Shown here in pieces: positions 45,207 through 58,276 of a stretch of DNA of 64,000 bases. Made by a program: the position numbers and the translations under genes. The stretch comes from Notamacropus eugenii. Lineage: Eukaryota; Chordata; Mammalia; Diprotodontia; Macropodidae. The notes below the pieces were generated by a model. It was not told the origin of the DNA, did no database searches, and worked only from the letters and a program-made list of their open reading frames with translations. Location of the stretch: NCBI RefSeq assembly GCF_028372415.1, contig NC_092879.1, forward strand, positions 64,929,651 through 64,993,650. Reading direction: 5' to 3'. Within the stretch, counting starts at the first letter, position 1, and each line of letters opens with the position of its first letter.

Positions 45207-46041
45207 TGAGAGAGAGTATAGTGTAGTGTATAAAATTCTGGATTTGGGGAGTCAGGGGACCTGCGTTTGAATTGAGCCTCCCTTGGTAGCTGTGTCACCC
45301 TGGGCAAGTCACCTCTCTAAACTCTGTGTCGCAGTTTCCTCCTCTGTTGAGTTTAAGGGCCTGTGATGTCCCTTCCCAGCTCCACATTTGTGGTCCTGTG
45401 GAAACAACATCACGGTCATAGGATCAGACCCTTGAGTCATGACTTTCCCCCCCTCTCTTTTCTTTCAGCGATTAGTATGAAAATAAATTCTCCCAAAATT
45501 TAAAAGGCTTTTATAAACACTGACAGAGCTGAATCACTGGTGATAGAGGGTAAGCCCTGGCCAGGTGAACAGCTTGGCCAGCAGCAGCTGCTCTCCCGGT
45601 TACAAGGTCTGATCCCTGTGACTCCCCTGGGACAGACCCCCTTCCCCTCCCCCCACCCTGTGTTCCCCTCTACCTCTCCATTGGCCCTTTTCTGTCCTCC
45701 CCAGTCTGGCCCTGGTCTTTAGCTACCCACCTCTGAATGCTCTACGCACTCCCTCCTTGTTAGTTCCGCCACCTCCTTGCCCACATGGATCACTTGTGAG
45801 AGCTCCTTCTTCCTCTGCACAGGTCCAGGAGGCCCTCTGTCCCCGGGCCTAGCTTGCTCTGTGGCTCTGACTAGGGGGCCCTCTGTCAGAATTCTTCTGG
45901 AATCAATGGGATGTTCCATTGACACCCCTCCCCCACAATGCTCCACTGCACACTCTGTTCGGTTCTGTGACTGGGGTGAGCTGTGGCTCTCCCTCTCTCT
46001 CTCTCCTCATCGTTCCCCTTTGTGCCTGCTCAGCCCCGGAC
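45207..46041 (+). promoter_or_regulatory. CORE-SINE, putative promoter and leader of gene 6
   Basis: SINE at ~45207-45412, TGAGTCA near 45433 and TATAAA at 45512-45517. A few substitutions separate it from the leader of gene 1. Confidence 0.45.
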
Positions 46042-46890
46042 ATGGCAGGACAACAAAGCAGGGAGGGCCTGCGGCATATGGCCAAGGCCATCCAACACAC
46101 ACACGTCGGGCTGTTGAGATGGAAGCCAGACTATGGCAAGGCTGCTAGCGAATATGCACAGGCTGCCTTAGCCTTCTGCAGAGCTAAGAGGGTGGAGAAG
46201 GCCACAGAAGCCTTCCTCAAGGAAGCCGAGTCCCACGAGAAAAACCAAGTGCCCCTCCGTGCCGCCATGGCCTACGAGCAAGCCGGCCTGTACCTGAGCA
46301 CGTCCGACCACGTGGAGGATGCCGCTGAAGCCGTGAAGCAGGCTATCTCCTGGTACCTGGAGTGTGGAGAGGTAGACATCGCAGCCTGGACCTTAAGGCG
46401 CTTCAGCCACCTGCTGGAGAGCCACATCCCGCACCACGTGGTGTATCTCTACCAGCAGGCATCCCAGCTCCTTGAAGGGGATGACCGTTTCCTGCTGGCC
46501 CTGGACTTCACTGGCCGAGCCTCCAAGGTGCTGGTGAGGCACAAGAACTACAGGGACGCTGCGATGTCCCTAGGCCAGGAGAAACACTTGTGTATGAAGG
46601 TAGCGTGCTTCTCTTTGGGCCGCCAGAGAGCCCTGTTGGAGTGTCTAGCCCATCTGTGTGACCTGGATTTCCCTGCAGCCTCCAAGTGCCTGAAGGAAAC
46701 TTGTGTCTGTTTTCCAACTTTCCCATTCAGCGGCGAGTATGGTTTGTTGGTAACTTTGATGACTTGCTATCAAGACCGGGACCAAGATGCAGTGGACCTG
46801 ATCTGCGGCTGTCCTCTCTTCCGTCACCTCGACAACGAGTACAAGAAGATGATGAAAATGCTGAAGGTACCTGACGTCGAGGACTTGTGA
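46042..46890 (+). CDS. NAPG-like: gamma-SNAP-like protein, short form, copy 6 (identical to copy 1)
   Basis: The 282-aa product equals that of the gene at 5961 residue for residue, and I see no nucleotide difference over the 849 bp. The motifs are RWKPDYGKAASEY, AMAYEQAGLYLS, GRASKVLVRHK and DRDQDAVDLIC. The charged tail is absent through the shared ~217 bp deletion. AATAAA occurs at 46932-46937 and again downstream. Identity of the coding part, while the flanks carry ~0.5-1% differences, fits a recent duplication with constraint or gene conversion. Family role: NSF adaptor in SNARE recycling, by homology only. Confidence 0.85.
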   Translation: MAGQQSREGLRHMAKAIQHTHVGLLRWKPDYGKAASEYAQAALAFCRAKRVEKATEAFLKEAESHEKNQVPLRAAMAYEQAGLYLSTSDHVEDAAEAVKQAISWYLECGEVDIAAWTLRRFSHLLESHIPHHVVYLYQQASQLLEGDDRFLLALDFTGRASKVLVRHKNYRDAAMSLGQEKHLCMKVACFSLGRQRALLECLAHLCDLDFPAASKCLKETCVCFPTFPFSGEYGLLVTLMTCYQDRDQDAVDLICGCPLFRHLDNEYKKMMKMLKVPDVEDL

Positions 46891-46894
46891 TTCC

Positions 46895-47870
46895 TTCAAC
46901 AATGAACTGATTAAAGCTAGTTAGTTAAAAAAATAAAAGCTAGTTAGTTAAAAAAAATAAAAGTTCTACTATACCTGCCATGTGTGTTAGCGTGCTTTCT
47001 CCCATCATACCTATTCTCAGCCTCTTTCCTTGAAACGTGCATGGAAGCCTTTGGCTTCCTCTGCTTTCCCACTGTCCATCCTGTCCCGTCCTTCCAGAGT
47101 AGATGCGTTCCTTCCATGATTAAATATTTTCCCTTGACGGATTGGTAATTCCCTGCTCAAAGTGATGGGTTCCAGTGGAAAGCCATCAATTAGGTTACTC
47201 TCTGCTTTCCCACCCCCATTCCCCTCTTTGTCCCCTTTCCCCATGATCCTCAGGACCTACTTCCTACATTCGTAGACATTTGGCTGCCCAGACCCCTCAG
47301 GATGAGATTTTAGAACACCGAAAACTGCTGAGACTTTCTTCCTGCCTCTCCCACGCTTACCCTTCTAAGACATTCTGCCAGAACTTGAAGTCTACACATG
47401 ACTTAGCCTTTTCCCTGGAAAATGGAACTGGACTTCATTCAGTCAGCTTGCGCTTGAGGCTCAGGTGTGGGGTAAGGAACAGGATCAGTTGTCAATCTGT
47501 GTGGGACTTGAGCAGGTCCACCCAGTCTGCTCCCCCCATTTTACATAGGAGGTAGCCCTGGGGCCCAAGGAAGTTAGTTTGCTCAGGAACCCCCTGGGGA
47601 AAGGCCACAGGGAACAGGGACAGGCAGGATGGGCCCTCTGGGTCTTCTGATTCCAAATACAATGAAGAAGTGAAACCAAGGTGGTGAGGAAATGGGAGCA
47701 CACATGAGAGAAAGACATGAGACCAGGGAGGCATGGAACACCACTGACATGGTGATGTAAGCTTTGCCTAACCTCGCCCAGAGGGGACAGAAGTGCCTTG
47801 TGCAGGAAGAATCTAGCATCTTTCAGACCCAGCCCTGTCCTGCTCTTCTCTCTGTACACGTGGACTTTCT
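46895..47870 (+). other. 3' flank module of gene 6
   Basis: Duplicate of 6815-7790 with a handful of substitutions, including the reversed MIR-like piece. No gene seen. Confidence 0.7.
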
Positions 47871-50150
47871 TGTTGAGTGTTCTGACACTTCTTCTCACTG
47901 GGATTAAGGGGATTCTGGTTTGAGATGCTATTGTCAGTAAGAACTGGGGGAATATTAAATGTCACCAGGACATCATTCCATAGATGTGACAGGATATGTT
48001 CCATGGTCCATGGCAGGGCCCCCTGCTGTGATGACTCGCTCTAAGTTGAGGGCTTTGTTTCATTTTCATAATCTGGCTCTCTATGGCGTTCCTAGCTGCG
48101 AATGGGCCCTTCCACCAATACTCCCTCTACCTCAAGAGATTATCCCAGTCACCACAATGTGCTTGGATCAATTTCTGTGGTGTTCCCTCCTAGGAGGCCC
48201 TTGGAGGGCCTCCTGCTGTGCCTGCTGGCACATTGGACAATTTACTGGACACTCAGGCCCAGTACTTATGTTCAGCTGAGCAGAACACTTCCTCTGCGTT
48301 CCGCCTATAGGCTGTGACATAACATCAGTGTTCCTCCAACGAAGGTCTGTCTGGGCTCACTTTTTAGACCAATTTGTTCCTGGATTGGATTTGTATTTTT
48401 TTACCATTCTTCTCTTTTTCCCTGGGAAGTTCATGTGGGGGATTTTGACCAAGTACTCGGGTCCTTCTTGTACGGTCTACTCTCCAGTTATTGTTCACAG
48501 ATCACTACAGTGGGGTGGTCCTGGAACCTAGGTTGGGAACCCCTGCTATGAATCCTTAATTTCTTCTGACCTTTTGTCCTGCAGATTCCTCTTCTGTTTC
48601 CTGGATCTGGATTTCAGGCCATTCTGGACCCTACACTCCTTGCAGTGTCTACACTGGAACTGTGCAGGGACAACAAGCAGTCTGAGGAAAGATTTCTGGG
48701 GTATCTCCTAGAGTTCACCCTTAGCCCCACTGTGAGAGATATCATTCTGTGTGGATTTGGACAACCTGTTCCCTTTTCTTGACCCTGGACATACTTCAGG
48801 GAAATTTTAGCCTACCTCCACCTGTGGTTTTCATTATTGTGTTTTATGTGTTCTACAAATTCTTGGCAGGTGCAACTTTAGGATTCTGGCCCATATCACA
48901 CCGTAGGCCCCCCTGAGGTGAAGGCCTGACCCAGGCATTGGACTTTCTATAAGATTATCTTCCTCTATACCAGGGTCTCCATTTCAGGAGCTATGAGGTG
49001 ACTTGCTGCTTTTCCTCTAGACTGATGGATTGCCTTTGGACCATGTGTATTCATTTTAAATTCTTCTTGGTTCATTCTGCTGTCCAAGGAGCTGGTTCAC
49101 TGAATGCTTCTGCTTGGGCTTTCCTGTTGCTCTCTTTGACTCATTTTCGCTAGGCAGCTGATTAATGGGATTCTGGTTGAGATCCTATTGTTTGTCAGGA
49201 CTGAAGGAATATTGAAGGTCACAAGAACAACTTTTTGCAGATATGAGGGAATCTGTTCAGTACTCTGTGCTGTGATGCCATGGTGACAGCCAGATCGAAG
49301 TTGAGGGATTTTTTTCATATTCATTCTCTTTTGCTCTATCACAAAATTTGCTGGCTTTTGGCCCATCCACAGATGTTCCCTGCAGCCTAGAAGGTTTTCT
49401 CAGAAACCACCATGTGCCCAGATTACTTTCTGTGGGGTTCTCTCCACAAAGAAGTTTGGAGGGCCTCCTGCTGAGACACCTGGTACCCTGCAAGGTTCCT
49501 GGGTCCCCCATAAGGGGCACTGAGGATCGTTGCTTCCATTCACTTGAGAAGAACACTTCCTCTGTATTCCACCTGTAGCCGAAGACATACCATCAGTGTC
49601 CCTCCGTCTATATCTCTGGGCTCCTTTTGTGTTAACCCATTTGTTCCTGGGTTGGGTTCCTTTTCGCTGAGGAGTTCATTTGTTGAATTCTGGCCAAGTA
49701 CTGGGGTCCCTCTTGAAGCAGGGGCTTTCTTATCTGCAGTCAGCGCTCCTGGATCACTACAGTGCTTTGCTAGTAGAACTTGGGTTGAGAGCCCTTGCTG
49801 TGATGCTGAATTTCCTCTTAGCCTTTTGTGCTGCAAGTTCCTCTTCTCTTTTGCCTGAGTCTGGATTTCAGGCTATTCAGGCCCCTCTCCTGCTTTCCAT
49901 GTCTACAGTGTAACTGTCCAGACCCTCCAGCAAAAGGAGCAGGGCAGGCTGCAGGTGAGTCTGGAACCCACCAAGGCCAATGGTGACTTGTCCATCTCCA
50001 TCCTGCCTAGCAGTAGTGTCCCCAGGACACAGAACTTCCTGGAGATGGCTGTAGCTATCCACCCTGGGCAGAGACTCCCCCAGTATCAGAATCCAGGCCA
50101 TGCTCCTGAGCTTCACTGAGTAGACCAGTGTCATTCACCCCTAGGGCATG
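47870..50150. repeat. 1.26 kb higher-order repeat array (duplicate of 7790-10085)
   Basis: Nearly two periods. The offset falls from 40081 to 40063 because of small indels near 49370 and 49660. The ~190 bp segment is at ~49900-50113. Confidence 0.8.
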
Positions 50151-51951
50151 TAAGAAAGCCTCTAAAGGCTGGGTTTGAAGGCAGCACGAGGAAGAAGAAA
50201 GCTAATCTGTCATGCTTATGCCAGCCCCAGCTCAGCAAATGAAGAAGAACCTGTTTTACCATCTTGATAGTCTTCTACATCTCTGGTACATCCCTCTATA
50301 GTCAGACCATGTTATAAAATTACATCACATGACATGGCCCCAAGATTTCACAGGGCTTGTTTGGGGGGAGAGACAGAGAATAGTACTCAAGAGTTTTCCT
50401 TAGATTATTTGTTGTGAAATCCTTTTGAGTTGTTCTCTCTAGTCTGACCTCTTGAGAAATGTTTGCTAAGGAAATTCAGCACTCTCAGTACCACAGAAAT
50501 GCTTAATTTTAATAATCAGTGTGACAAAGATCTCATCTCCTCAGCATGAGAAATTGTAGCTGCACTGGCTTGGGGATGGGTCTGACCTTGGCTGCCAAAC
50601 TTTGCCCACTTTTTCATGGTGCATATGTGCCAGTATTCCCTGTGATACTCTCCATGTTCAGAAGTTGGAGTGTGCAAATTAGCTTGGTAAATCCTAGGAT
50701 GTTGTCTGGGACACAGAGAATCAGAGATGACCGAAATAGCATGGAGGCATCAGAGGTAGGATAGGAAGAACCCTTACCCTTGGCAAGGTAACCTTTGTGC
50801 TGTAGGGACTCATTAAAACTCACAGATAGGGGATGGCATGTGCAGTTATGAAGGGAACTTCTGTGCTGGGAGCACAGTATATCAACATTAGTATATCCCA
50901 GATTCTTCTATTATCATACCTGAGTTTTCTGAATTATGCACTTCTTCCAAGCCAGTCCTTTAATGAACCTACATTCCTTCCCTGTATCCAATATTGATTT
51001 GTGGTGGACAAACCAACTGGTGGCCAGCCTGCTGTCCTTAGTTTGGCTGGTCTGTAAGGAACAGGCACCTGACACATACCTCCTGGCACCACGTGGACCT
51101 TCCACTACGTGCTGCCACACCCTCCAGCGCTTGAGAATCTTGTAGAACAGGGCATTCTTTATTTCCTTGAAATTCTTTATTTCTGTCAACTGATTTTTGC
51201 TGTGGAAAAAGTTGGGGGCATAATCCGTCGTTTGTTGCCCTTGATCCACAAAGTAATGTGGCTTCTCATCAATATTTTTCCTAAAGTGTTGTGATTTCTG
51301 GTAAATCTTGACTGAGTTTTAAACCATCTTGTTGCTTAGAATGACATGTCTCTTATCCCTCCCTTTTGTGACATGAGGTCTGATTTTTATTAATTATGTT
51401 TGGGTATTGACAGTTACAAATAGACCATTTTCCCTGCAGAGATAATTTTGTCCCTTTGTCTACGTTATGCCTCGATTTCTAGTCCCAATGAAGTGAAGCC
51501 CAATGGGCATTATCAGTGTTTTATTCTGAATTTTACTGTGAATGAGTCTAGAGTTACTCTTATATACAATGCCAGTTAATTCAGAGTTTTAGATAGTTCA
51601 GTTGCACCGACAAATGAAGATTATTAAAGACACGAGAAATCTCGAGTTGTTCGTAATCAATCACTTTATTTAGTGACCAACACAGAGGAAAGCCAGGAAA
51701 AGACGGAAGACTGAGTGCACGATGCAGAAGATGCAGAGCGCATCTAGGATGATCAGCGTCACGTCACAGAGGTGTCCTTAACTGGCTGGAAAGAGGCTGC
51801 AGGATGTTATTCCTCACTGGCGCCATGCTGTCTTGCGTGCTGTAATCCAGAGCACACCTGCAGCCCCAGGACAGTGACATTGTCTGACAGGAACCTGACA
51901 CTGAGGAAGATCTTGTCTTACAAGGATCTTGGTTAGAGAGACTTGGTAGTG

Positions 51952-52006
<55 letters not shown>

Positions 52007-52282
52007 AAAATGAATAGATTAAAAAATACCTCCTGACCCCTGGAAATGTGAGGCTCTCCAAAGCTGGAGGTTACTATACGTTCCTCCATCAAAAACACCA
52101 TGTTACAAGTTCAATTCATGAAGAGTAACAAACTACATTAAGTTGGAACTTGCTTACTCCGTACGTGTCTACTTTTATCGTCATTTTGAACGTGTAGGAT
52201 ACGTCCGCATGACCTTAAGTTCTTAACGTTTGGGGGTGAGGATCAATGAGCCAAGGGTGCTTACCTGACTGGAGAATGTCAT
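51952..52282 (-). CDS. putative spliced polyglutamine micro-peptide, copy 3 (two exons)
   Basis: Coding parts 52265-52282 (MTFSSQ) and 51952-52002. CAG|GTAAGC and TTTTGCAG are intact. The frame reads 16 glutamines and then TAG, about 22 aa in all. AATAAA is at 51665-51670; the TATA position reads TAAAAATAG. As for copy 1, the arrangement of signals is convincing but the product is tiny, so a non-coding transcript is equally possible. Confidence 0.3.
51955..52005. repeat. pure (CTG)17 tract
   Basis: Seventeen uninterrupted CTG units, against fourteen with two CTC interruptions at the partner locus (11889-11933). Confidence 0.95.
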
Positions 52283-53449
52283 GCTTCTAAGAGTCTGGAA
52301 GCCAAGTCTTGTTTTTGAAAATCTTTGTAGAGGTGCCAAGATTTTCCCTCAGAATATCTGGAATGAGCAGTAAACAACCTTGAGTTCCAACTTGAAAACC
52401 TTTGTAGAGGGACTGAGATTTTTACTCAACAGTCTAGAAAGAGCAGTAAACTACCTTGAGTTCCAACGTGAAAATCTTTGTAGAGGGACTGAGATTTTAT
52501 TTTAACTCAGAATATCTAGAATGACCAGTACAAAACCTTGAGCCTCTACTTTCAGTTAGGTCAGGACTCTTGGGTTATCACTCACTTTCCCAGAGGAGGG
52601 AAGTTGATACCCTCCCTCTTAGACTTGTTGGCCCAGATTTAGGCTTTCCACGGAGCTCTGGCCCTCTATTTTTACCCACAGTAGGGGTGACACTCCCATT
52701 GACCCAACAATGCTTGACATCTCAACAACTGCTCACAGTAGAGGCATTTTTACCAAATATGGTTGTACTGTCCTACTTGGCATAAAAAGGCTAAATTGCC
52801 TTTTTTAACCAAAATTAGTCCTATGGGTTTTGAAACCCAACAGTGGTGACACTGACTTTTTTTCACCATAAATGGTAATACCAACTTTAAAATCTGACAT
52901 GCCTTTAACTTTCTTCATGCGTGACACTCTGCAATGGGGTATACTCTTGTCAGTCAATCAATCAAGCTGTACTTTTGATTGCTTAGTGTTTGGAAGTACA
53001 TATTTGCAAGTGAGGGAGCTGTGCTGCCTCCAGCTTTTGCTCTGCTAGGATAAGGTAATAAGCTGATTTTCTATTGGGAAGGTGATGGCACAAACGCGAC
53101 TTTTAGAACTAGATGAGTTTTAAGGTGCCTTCTCACTCCAAATCTATGAAAATTGTGCCGGTAGTCAGCACAGGTAAGTGGGAAAGTCACGTACACATTT
53201 GAAAGGAGAGCATGGAAGACGTGGACTGTGCTGTTCCTATGGAAATTACGAGCTCAGAAGAACAACAGCTGTGGCTTCCCCACCTTTGGAAGGTGAATGA
53301 AAATTGTAAAACCTGAAGGGACAGAAACCAAGGCATGATTATGTTACATTCAAATTTACCACTGCTGACAAAAGGATAGTAATAGTAAGGCAATTCAAAA
53401 CAAGACTTAGACAGATCACCTTTGTTCATGGATGACTACAATGAGTTGC

Positions 53450-56400
53450 TGTTGGACCCTGGGCTTTGACTCCCTGCTGTGAATCATTACTTTCCTCTTA
53501 CCTTTTGTGTTGCAGGTTCCTCTGCTGTTTGTCTGCTCTGGATTTCAGGTCATTCAGACCCCTCTGCTGCTTTCCATATCTGCACTGGAACTGTCCATGG
53601 CTAAAAGGCAGTCTGTGTATAGAGTTCTGGGGTGTCTCCTAGAGGCCATTCTCACCCACATTTCAGCTGTTAGTGATTGAGTTCTGGGCAAATTCTCCCT
53701 TTCCATTACCTTTTCTTGATCAGGTGCATACTTTGGGAAAATTCTGGCCTTCTTCTAACTGGGGTGTTCTACCATTCTACTTTATCAGGTCTGGTCACTG
53801 TTGGTGGATCCAAATGAAGGATTCTGACCCAGCATCCAACATTGCCCCCCCTGCTGTGAATGCCTGGCCCATGGATGCAATTTTGTGTAAGATTCCCTTC
53901 GTCTATGCTGGGGTCTCCTTTTCAAGAGCTTCAGGTCCACCTCCTGCTTTCCCTCTAGACTGAAGGATTGCCTGAGACCATGTCTAATCAGTGGAGATGT
54001 TTCTAGGGTTACTTCTAAAGTCCAAGGAACTGGTTCGATGAATGCTTGTGCATGGGTTTCCTTCTTACTCTCTTTGACTCATTTTCTCCAGGCAACTGAT
54101 TAATAGGATTCTGGTTGAGATCCTGTTGTCAGTCAAGACTGAAGAAGTATGGATGGTCACAAGAATAAATATTTACAGATATGAGGGGAAAAGTGCAGGG
54201 CCAACAGACAGTCTGTGGAAAGATTTCTGGGGTGTCTCCTAGAGCTCACCCTCACACCCACTGTGAGTGATATAATTCTGTGTGGATTTTGGCTGTCTGT
54301 TCCCTTTTCTTGACCAGGGGCATACTTTGGGGAAATTCTGGCCTCCTTCAAGCTGTCATTTTCCATCATTCTGTTTTATCAGGTGTACAAACTCTTGGTG
54401 TGTCCAGGTTATGGATTCTGGCCCAGATTCCAGCGTTGGCCCATCTCTTGTCAAAGCCTGGCCTATGGATGGTATTTTCTGTAATATTTCCTTCCTCTAT
54501 ATCTGGGTCTTCATTTGAGGAGCTTCTGGTCCACTTCCTGCTTTCCCCTCTAGACTGAAGGATTTTCTTCTGATCACGTTTAGTTATGGTGGACCCTTGT
54601 GGGGTCATTTTACACTCCAAGTGGCTGGTTCACTGACTCTTCTGCATGGGCTTTTTGCTGTTCTCTTTGACTCGTTTTTGCTGGGCAACTGATTAAGTAG
54701 ATTCTGGGTGAAATCCTATTGTGAGTAATGATGCAGGGAATACTGACGGTCACAAGAACATCTTTTGACAGATATGAAGGGAAATCATCTGTACTGAGTG
54801 ATGTAGTCCCATGGTGACAGTGAGCTCAAAGTTGAGGGCTTTGTTTCAGATTCAACCTTTTTTGCCCTATCACATATTTTGTAGGGAATTGTCCCTTCCA
54901 CAGAAGCTCCCTCTCACCCAGGAGACTTTTCCCAGTAACTGCAAGGTCCCCATATCAATGTCTGTGGGGTTCCCTCCACAGAGCACCTTGGATGATCTCC
55001 TGCTCTGGCACCTGGCACCTTGGAAGCTGCCTGGGTCCTCCAAAGGGGCATTGAGTCTCATTGCTTGCAATCAGTTGAGCAGAACACTTCCTTTGTGGTC
55101 CACCTAACAAGGTGAGACATAGCCTCAGTGTCCCTCCATGCAAAATATCTCTGGGCTCAATTTTTTTAACAATTTGTTCCTGAGTTGGGATGGTTTTTGA
55201 CCATTCATCTCCTTTGTTGGGGAATTCTGATCAAGTACTCAGATCTCTCTTGAAACAGGAGCTGTCTACACTCCAGTCACTATCCGTAGATCACGAGAGT
55301 GGATTGCTCTTGGGACCTGGGTTCTGACTCCCTGCTGTCAAACTTGTCTTCCATTTTAGCCTTTTGTGTTGCAGATTCCTCTTCTCTTTTCCTGCCTCTG
55401 GATTTCAGGCCATTTAGGCCCCTTTGCTAATTTCCATGTCTGCACTGAAACTGCACAGTGCCGCCAGGCATTCTGCATAGACTTCTGGTGTGTCTGCCGG
55501 AGCCCATTCTCACCCTTACCACAGTGTGAATGATTGAATCCTGGGTGTATTCTGACGCTCAATTCCCTTTTCTTTACCAGGGGCACACATATCAGGTGCT
55601 TTGACAAGGTTCTGGCGCTTCTATTGGTCCATTGGTCTTTCCAAGTTCTGCAGACTCTTGGTGAATGGATGTGAGGGAATATGGCCAAGAGTGAAATGTA
55701 TGTCCCCTGGCTATAATCAGCTTTGGCATGCATGGGATTTTGGGGAGATTCTCTTTCTCTGTATCGCGGTCTCCGTTTCACTTCCTTCTGGTCCTTTTTC
55801 TGCGTTCCCTCTAGACAGAAGGATTGCCTTGGGACCGTGTCTAATCAGTTGAGACATTTCTAGGGTCACTTCTAAAAGCCAAATAACCGGTTCAGTGACT
55901 GTATCTGCATGAGCTTTCTTGGTGAACTCTCTGAATATTTTTTGCTGGGCAGGTGATTGAGCGGATTCTGGATGAGGTCCTATTGTCAGTCACGATTCAA
56001 AGAATATTCAAGGTCACAAGAACTTCTTTGCAAGATTGGAAGGGATCTGTTTTGTGTTCCCTGGAAGGGCCCCCACTGTGACTGCCCGCTCTCACGAAGA
56101 GATCTGTTTCAGATTGAATTTCTTTTGCTCTATCACACAGTTTGTGGGGACTTAGCCCATCCACAGATGATCCCTGTAACCCAGGAGATGTTTCGCAGAA
56201 AGCACCATGTGTGCACATCAATTTCTGTGGAGTTCCCTCCACAGAGCCCCTTGGAGGACCTCCCGCTTTCTCTGTTCCTGTGTTCCCCCTCCTGGGCATT
56301 CAGACCCATTGCGTGTGTTCAGTTGAGCGGAACACTTCCTCTGTGGTCCACCTATAAACTGTGACATAGTATCTTTGTCCCTCCATCCAAAATTTCCCTG

Positions 56401-56755
56401 TGCTCGTATTTATTTTTTCTAATTTGTTCCCGCATAGGGTTTGTCATTTGCCATTCATCTCCGATTCGCTGAGGAGTTCATTTGGGGAATTCTGGTCAAG
56501 TACTCCGATCCCTCTTGAAGCAGGGGCTGTCTACTCTACAGTCATTGTCCATGGATAACTACAATGGTTTGCTGTTAGGACCTGGGGTGGAACCCCTGCT
56601 GTGAATCATGACTTCCCTCTTAGCCTTTGGTGTTGCAGATTCCTCTTCTCTTTGCTTGGGTCTGGATTTCAGGCCATTCAGGACCCTCTGATGCTTTCTG
56701 TCTATATGCTGGATCTGTCCTGGTCTGACTGGCCATCTGTGGATAGATTTCTGGG
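53450..56755. repeat. 1.26 kb higher-order repeat array with two extra periods
   Basis: The motif 'tctggkgtgtctcc' or its variants recurs near 54225, 55485 and 56745, giving two periods of ~1.26 kb. These are the 2.52 kb absent from the first duplicate at 14160. Confidence 0.85.
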
Positions 56756-57302
56756 ACACCTCCCTAGAGCCTGCAGTACAGGATACAAATGCCTAACTTT
56801 GCTATTGTCACCTCTGTAACCTGCCATTATGTTATCTTTCCAGCCTAAAGCACCACTATTTTCCTTCAGGGATTCTCTGCTTCTGCCTTACAGGGCAGTT
56901 CTTTGTAAGTCCTGTCACCCTTTGCCCACCCTTTAGGTTTGACCAATATGGTCTGAAAGCTTCCTTCTTCCTTCAAGGCTTGCATTGACCCAGCCAAGCC
57001 TTTCTGACAGAGGTGATACAACTTGCATGATACCTTTCTGATTTTTTCCCCAACTTTCAATTCCTACACAGAATTCTGACTCAGTTAGACTCTCTCCATC
57101 CAATAATCAGCTCCTCTTGCTCATGGTCTCTGAGTCCTTTGCCTGAAACTCAGCTTAGATCCCATTCAAAGAAACTCTGAAGATTCTGAACCAACTTTCT
57201 GGTTTTTCTCAGTGGGATCTGGTAGGCCTTAGCAAAAAAAACTTTGAAAGTTTTTGGATAAACCTCCTACAGAAAGGTTTGTTTTCTTAAAATCATTATA
57301 TG

Positions 57303-57508
57303 TCATCTGAGGGAGCATAGTGTGGAGGACACAACTGTGGACTGGGGGAGTCAGGGGACCTGGGATTGAATTGAGCCTGCCTTAGTAGCTGTGTCACCCT
57401 GGGCAAGGCCTTTAACCTCTGTGTCTCCATTTCCTCCTCTGTTGAGTTTAATGGAGTGTGATGTCCCTTCCCATCTCCACACCTGTGATCCTGTGACTGG
57501 GATGCTCT
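57303..57508 (+). mobile_element. CORE-SINE (MIR/THER1/MON1-like)
   Basis: Near-identical to the copy at 14703-14908. The surrounding 5' module runs 56805-58276. Confidence 0.7.
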
Positions 57509-57544
57509 TTCCATGGACATTGTGGGGTTTCCCTCCCTCGCAAA

Positions 57545-58276
57545 GCATACCCTTGAGACATGTCTTTTTTTTCTCTCTTTTCTTTCAGCAATTAGGATTA
57601 AAAACTTCCCCTGAAATTTAAAAGCTACTTATAAAGACTGCAGAGATGAATCAAGAGATAGATGCTAACCCATGGCCAGGCTAACAGCTTGCCCAGCAGC
57701 CGCCCTCCCCTGGGGTCCTTTGTGGTTCCCAGCAACCTTTTTGCTGTTCCAAAGGATCCCCACCCCTCCAGTTCTTTGGCACGTTCTCAGCGTCCCAGAG
57801 GGGTGTGATGTGTTAGTTACTAGGTCTGAGCCCTGTGGCTCTCCCTGGAAGGATCCCCTTCCTCCCCTCCCCCACCCTGTGTTCCCCTCTGCCTCTCCAT
57901 TGGCCCTTCTCTGTCGCCCCAGTCTGGCCCAGGTCTTTGGCTACCCAGTGCTGAATGCTGTACAGACTCCCTCTTTGTTGGTTCAACCACCTCCTTGCCT
58001 GGATGGATTGCTGGGAGAGGCCCTTCTTGCTCTCCAGAGACACAGGAGGCCCTACACCCCCACCCCACTTCCACCATGGCTCTGACTCTGGGGACCTCTG
58101 TCGGGATTCTAATGGAGTAAATGGGATGTTCCATTTGCACCCCTCCCCCACAATGCTCAACTCCACACTCTGTTGGGTTCTGTTGTTGGGGTGAGCTGTG
58201 GCTTTCCCTCTCTCTCTCTCCAGGCAGTTCCCTGTTGGCCCAGGTCCTCCTCTCCTGCAGCTGGCAGCCAAGGGAC
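57545..58276 (+). promoter_or_regulatory. putative promoter and leader of gamma-SNAP-like gene 7
   Basis: TATAAA at 57630-57635. The upstream AP-1-like word is changed to TGAGACA (~57555). The CT run ends in cag at 58221-58223, 54 nt before the ATG, a plausible splice acceptor of a 5'-UTR intron. Confidence 0.45.

Larger units (their letters stand above)
50150..53450. repeat. polyQ unit, copy 3
   Basis: ~99% identical to copy 1 outside the triplet tract. The offset grows from 40063 to 40072 across the tract, i.e. by three extra triplets. Confidence 0.8.
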
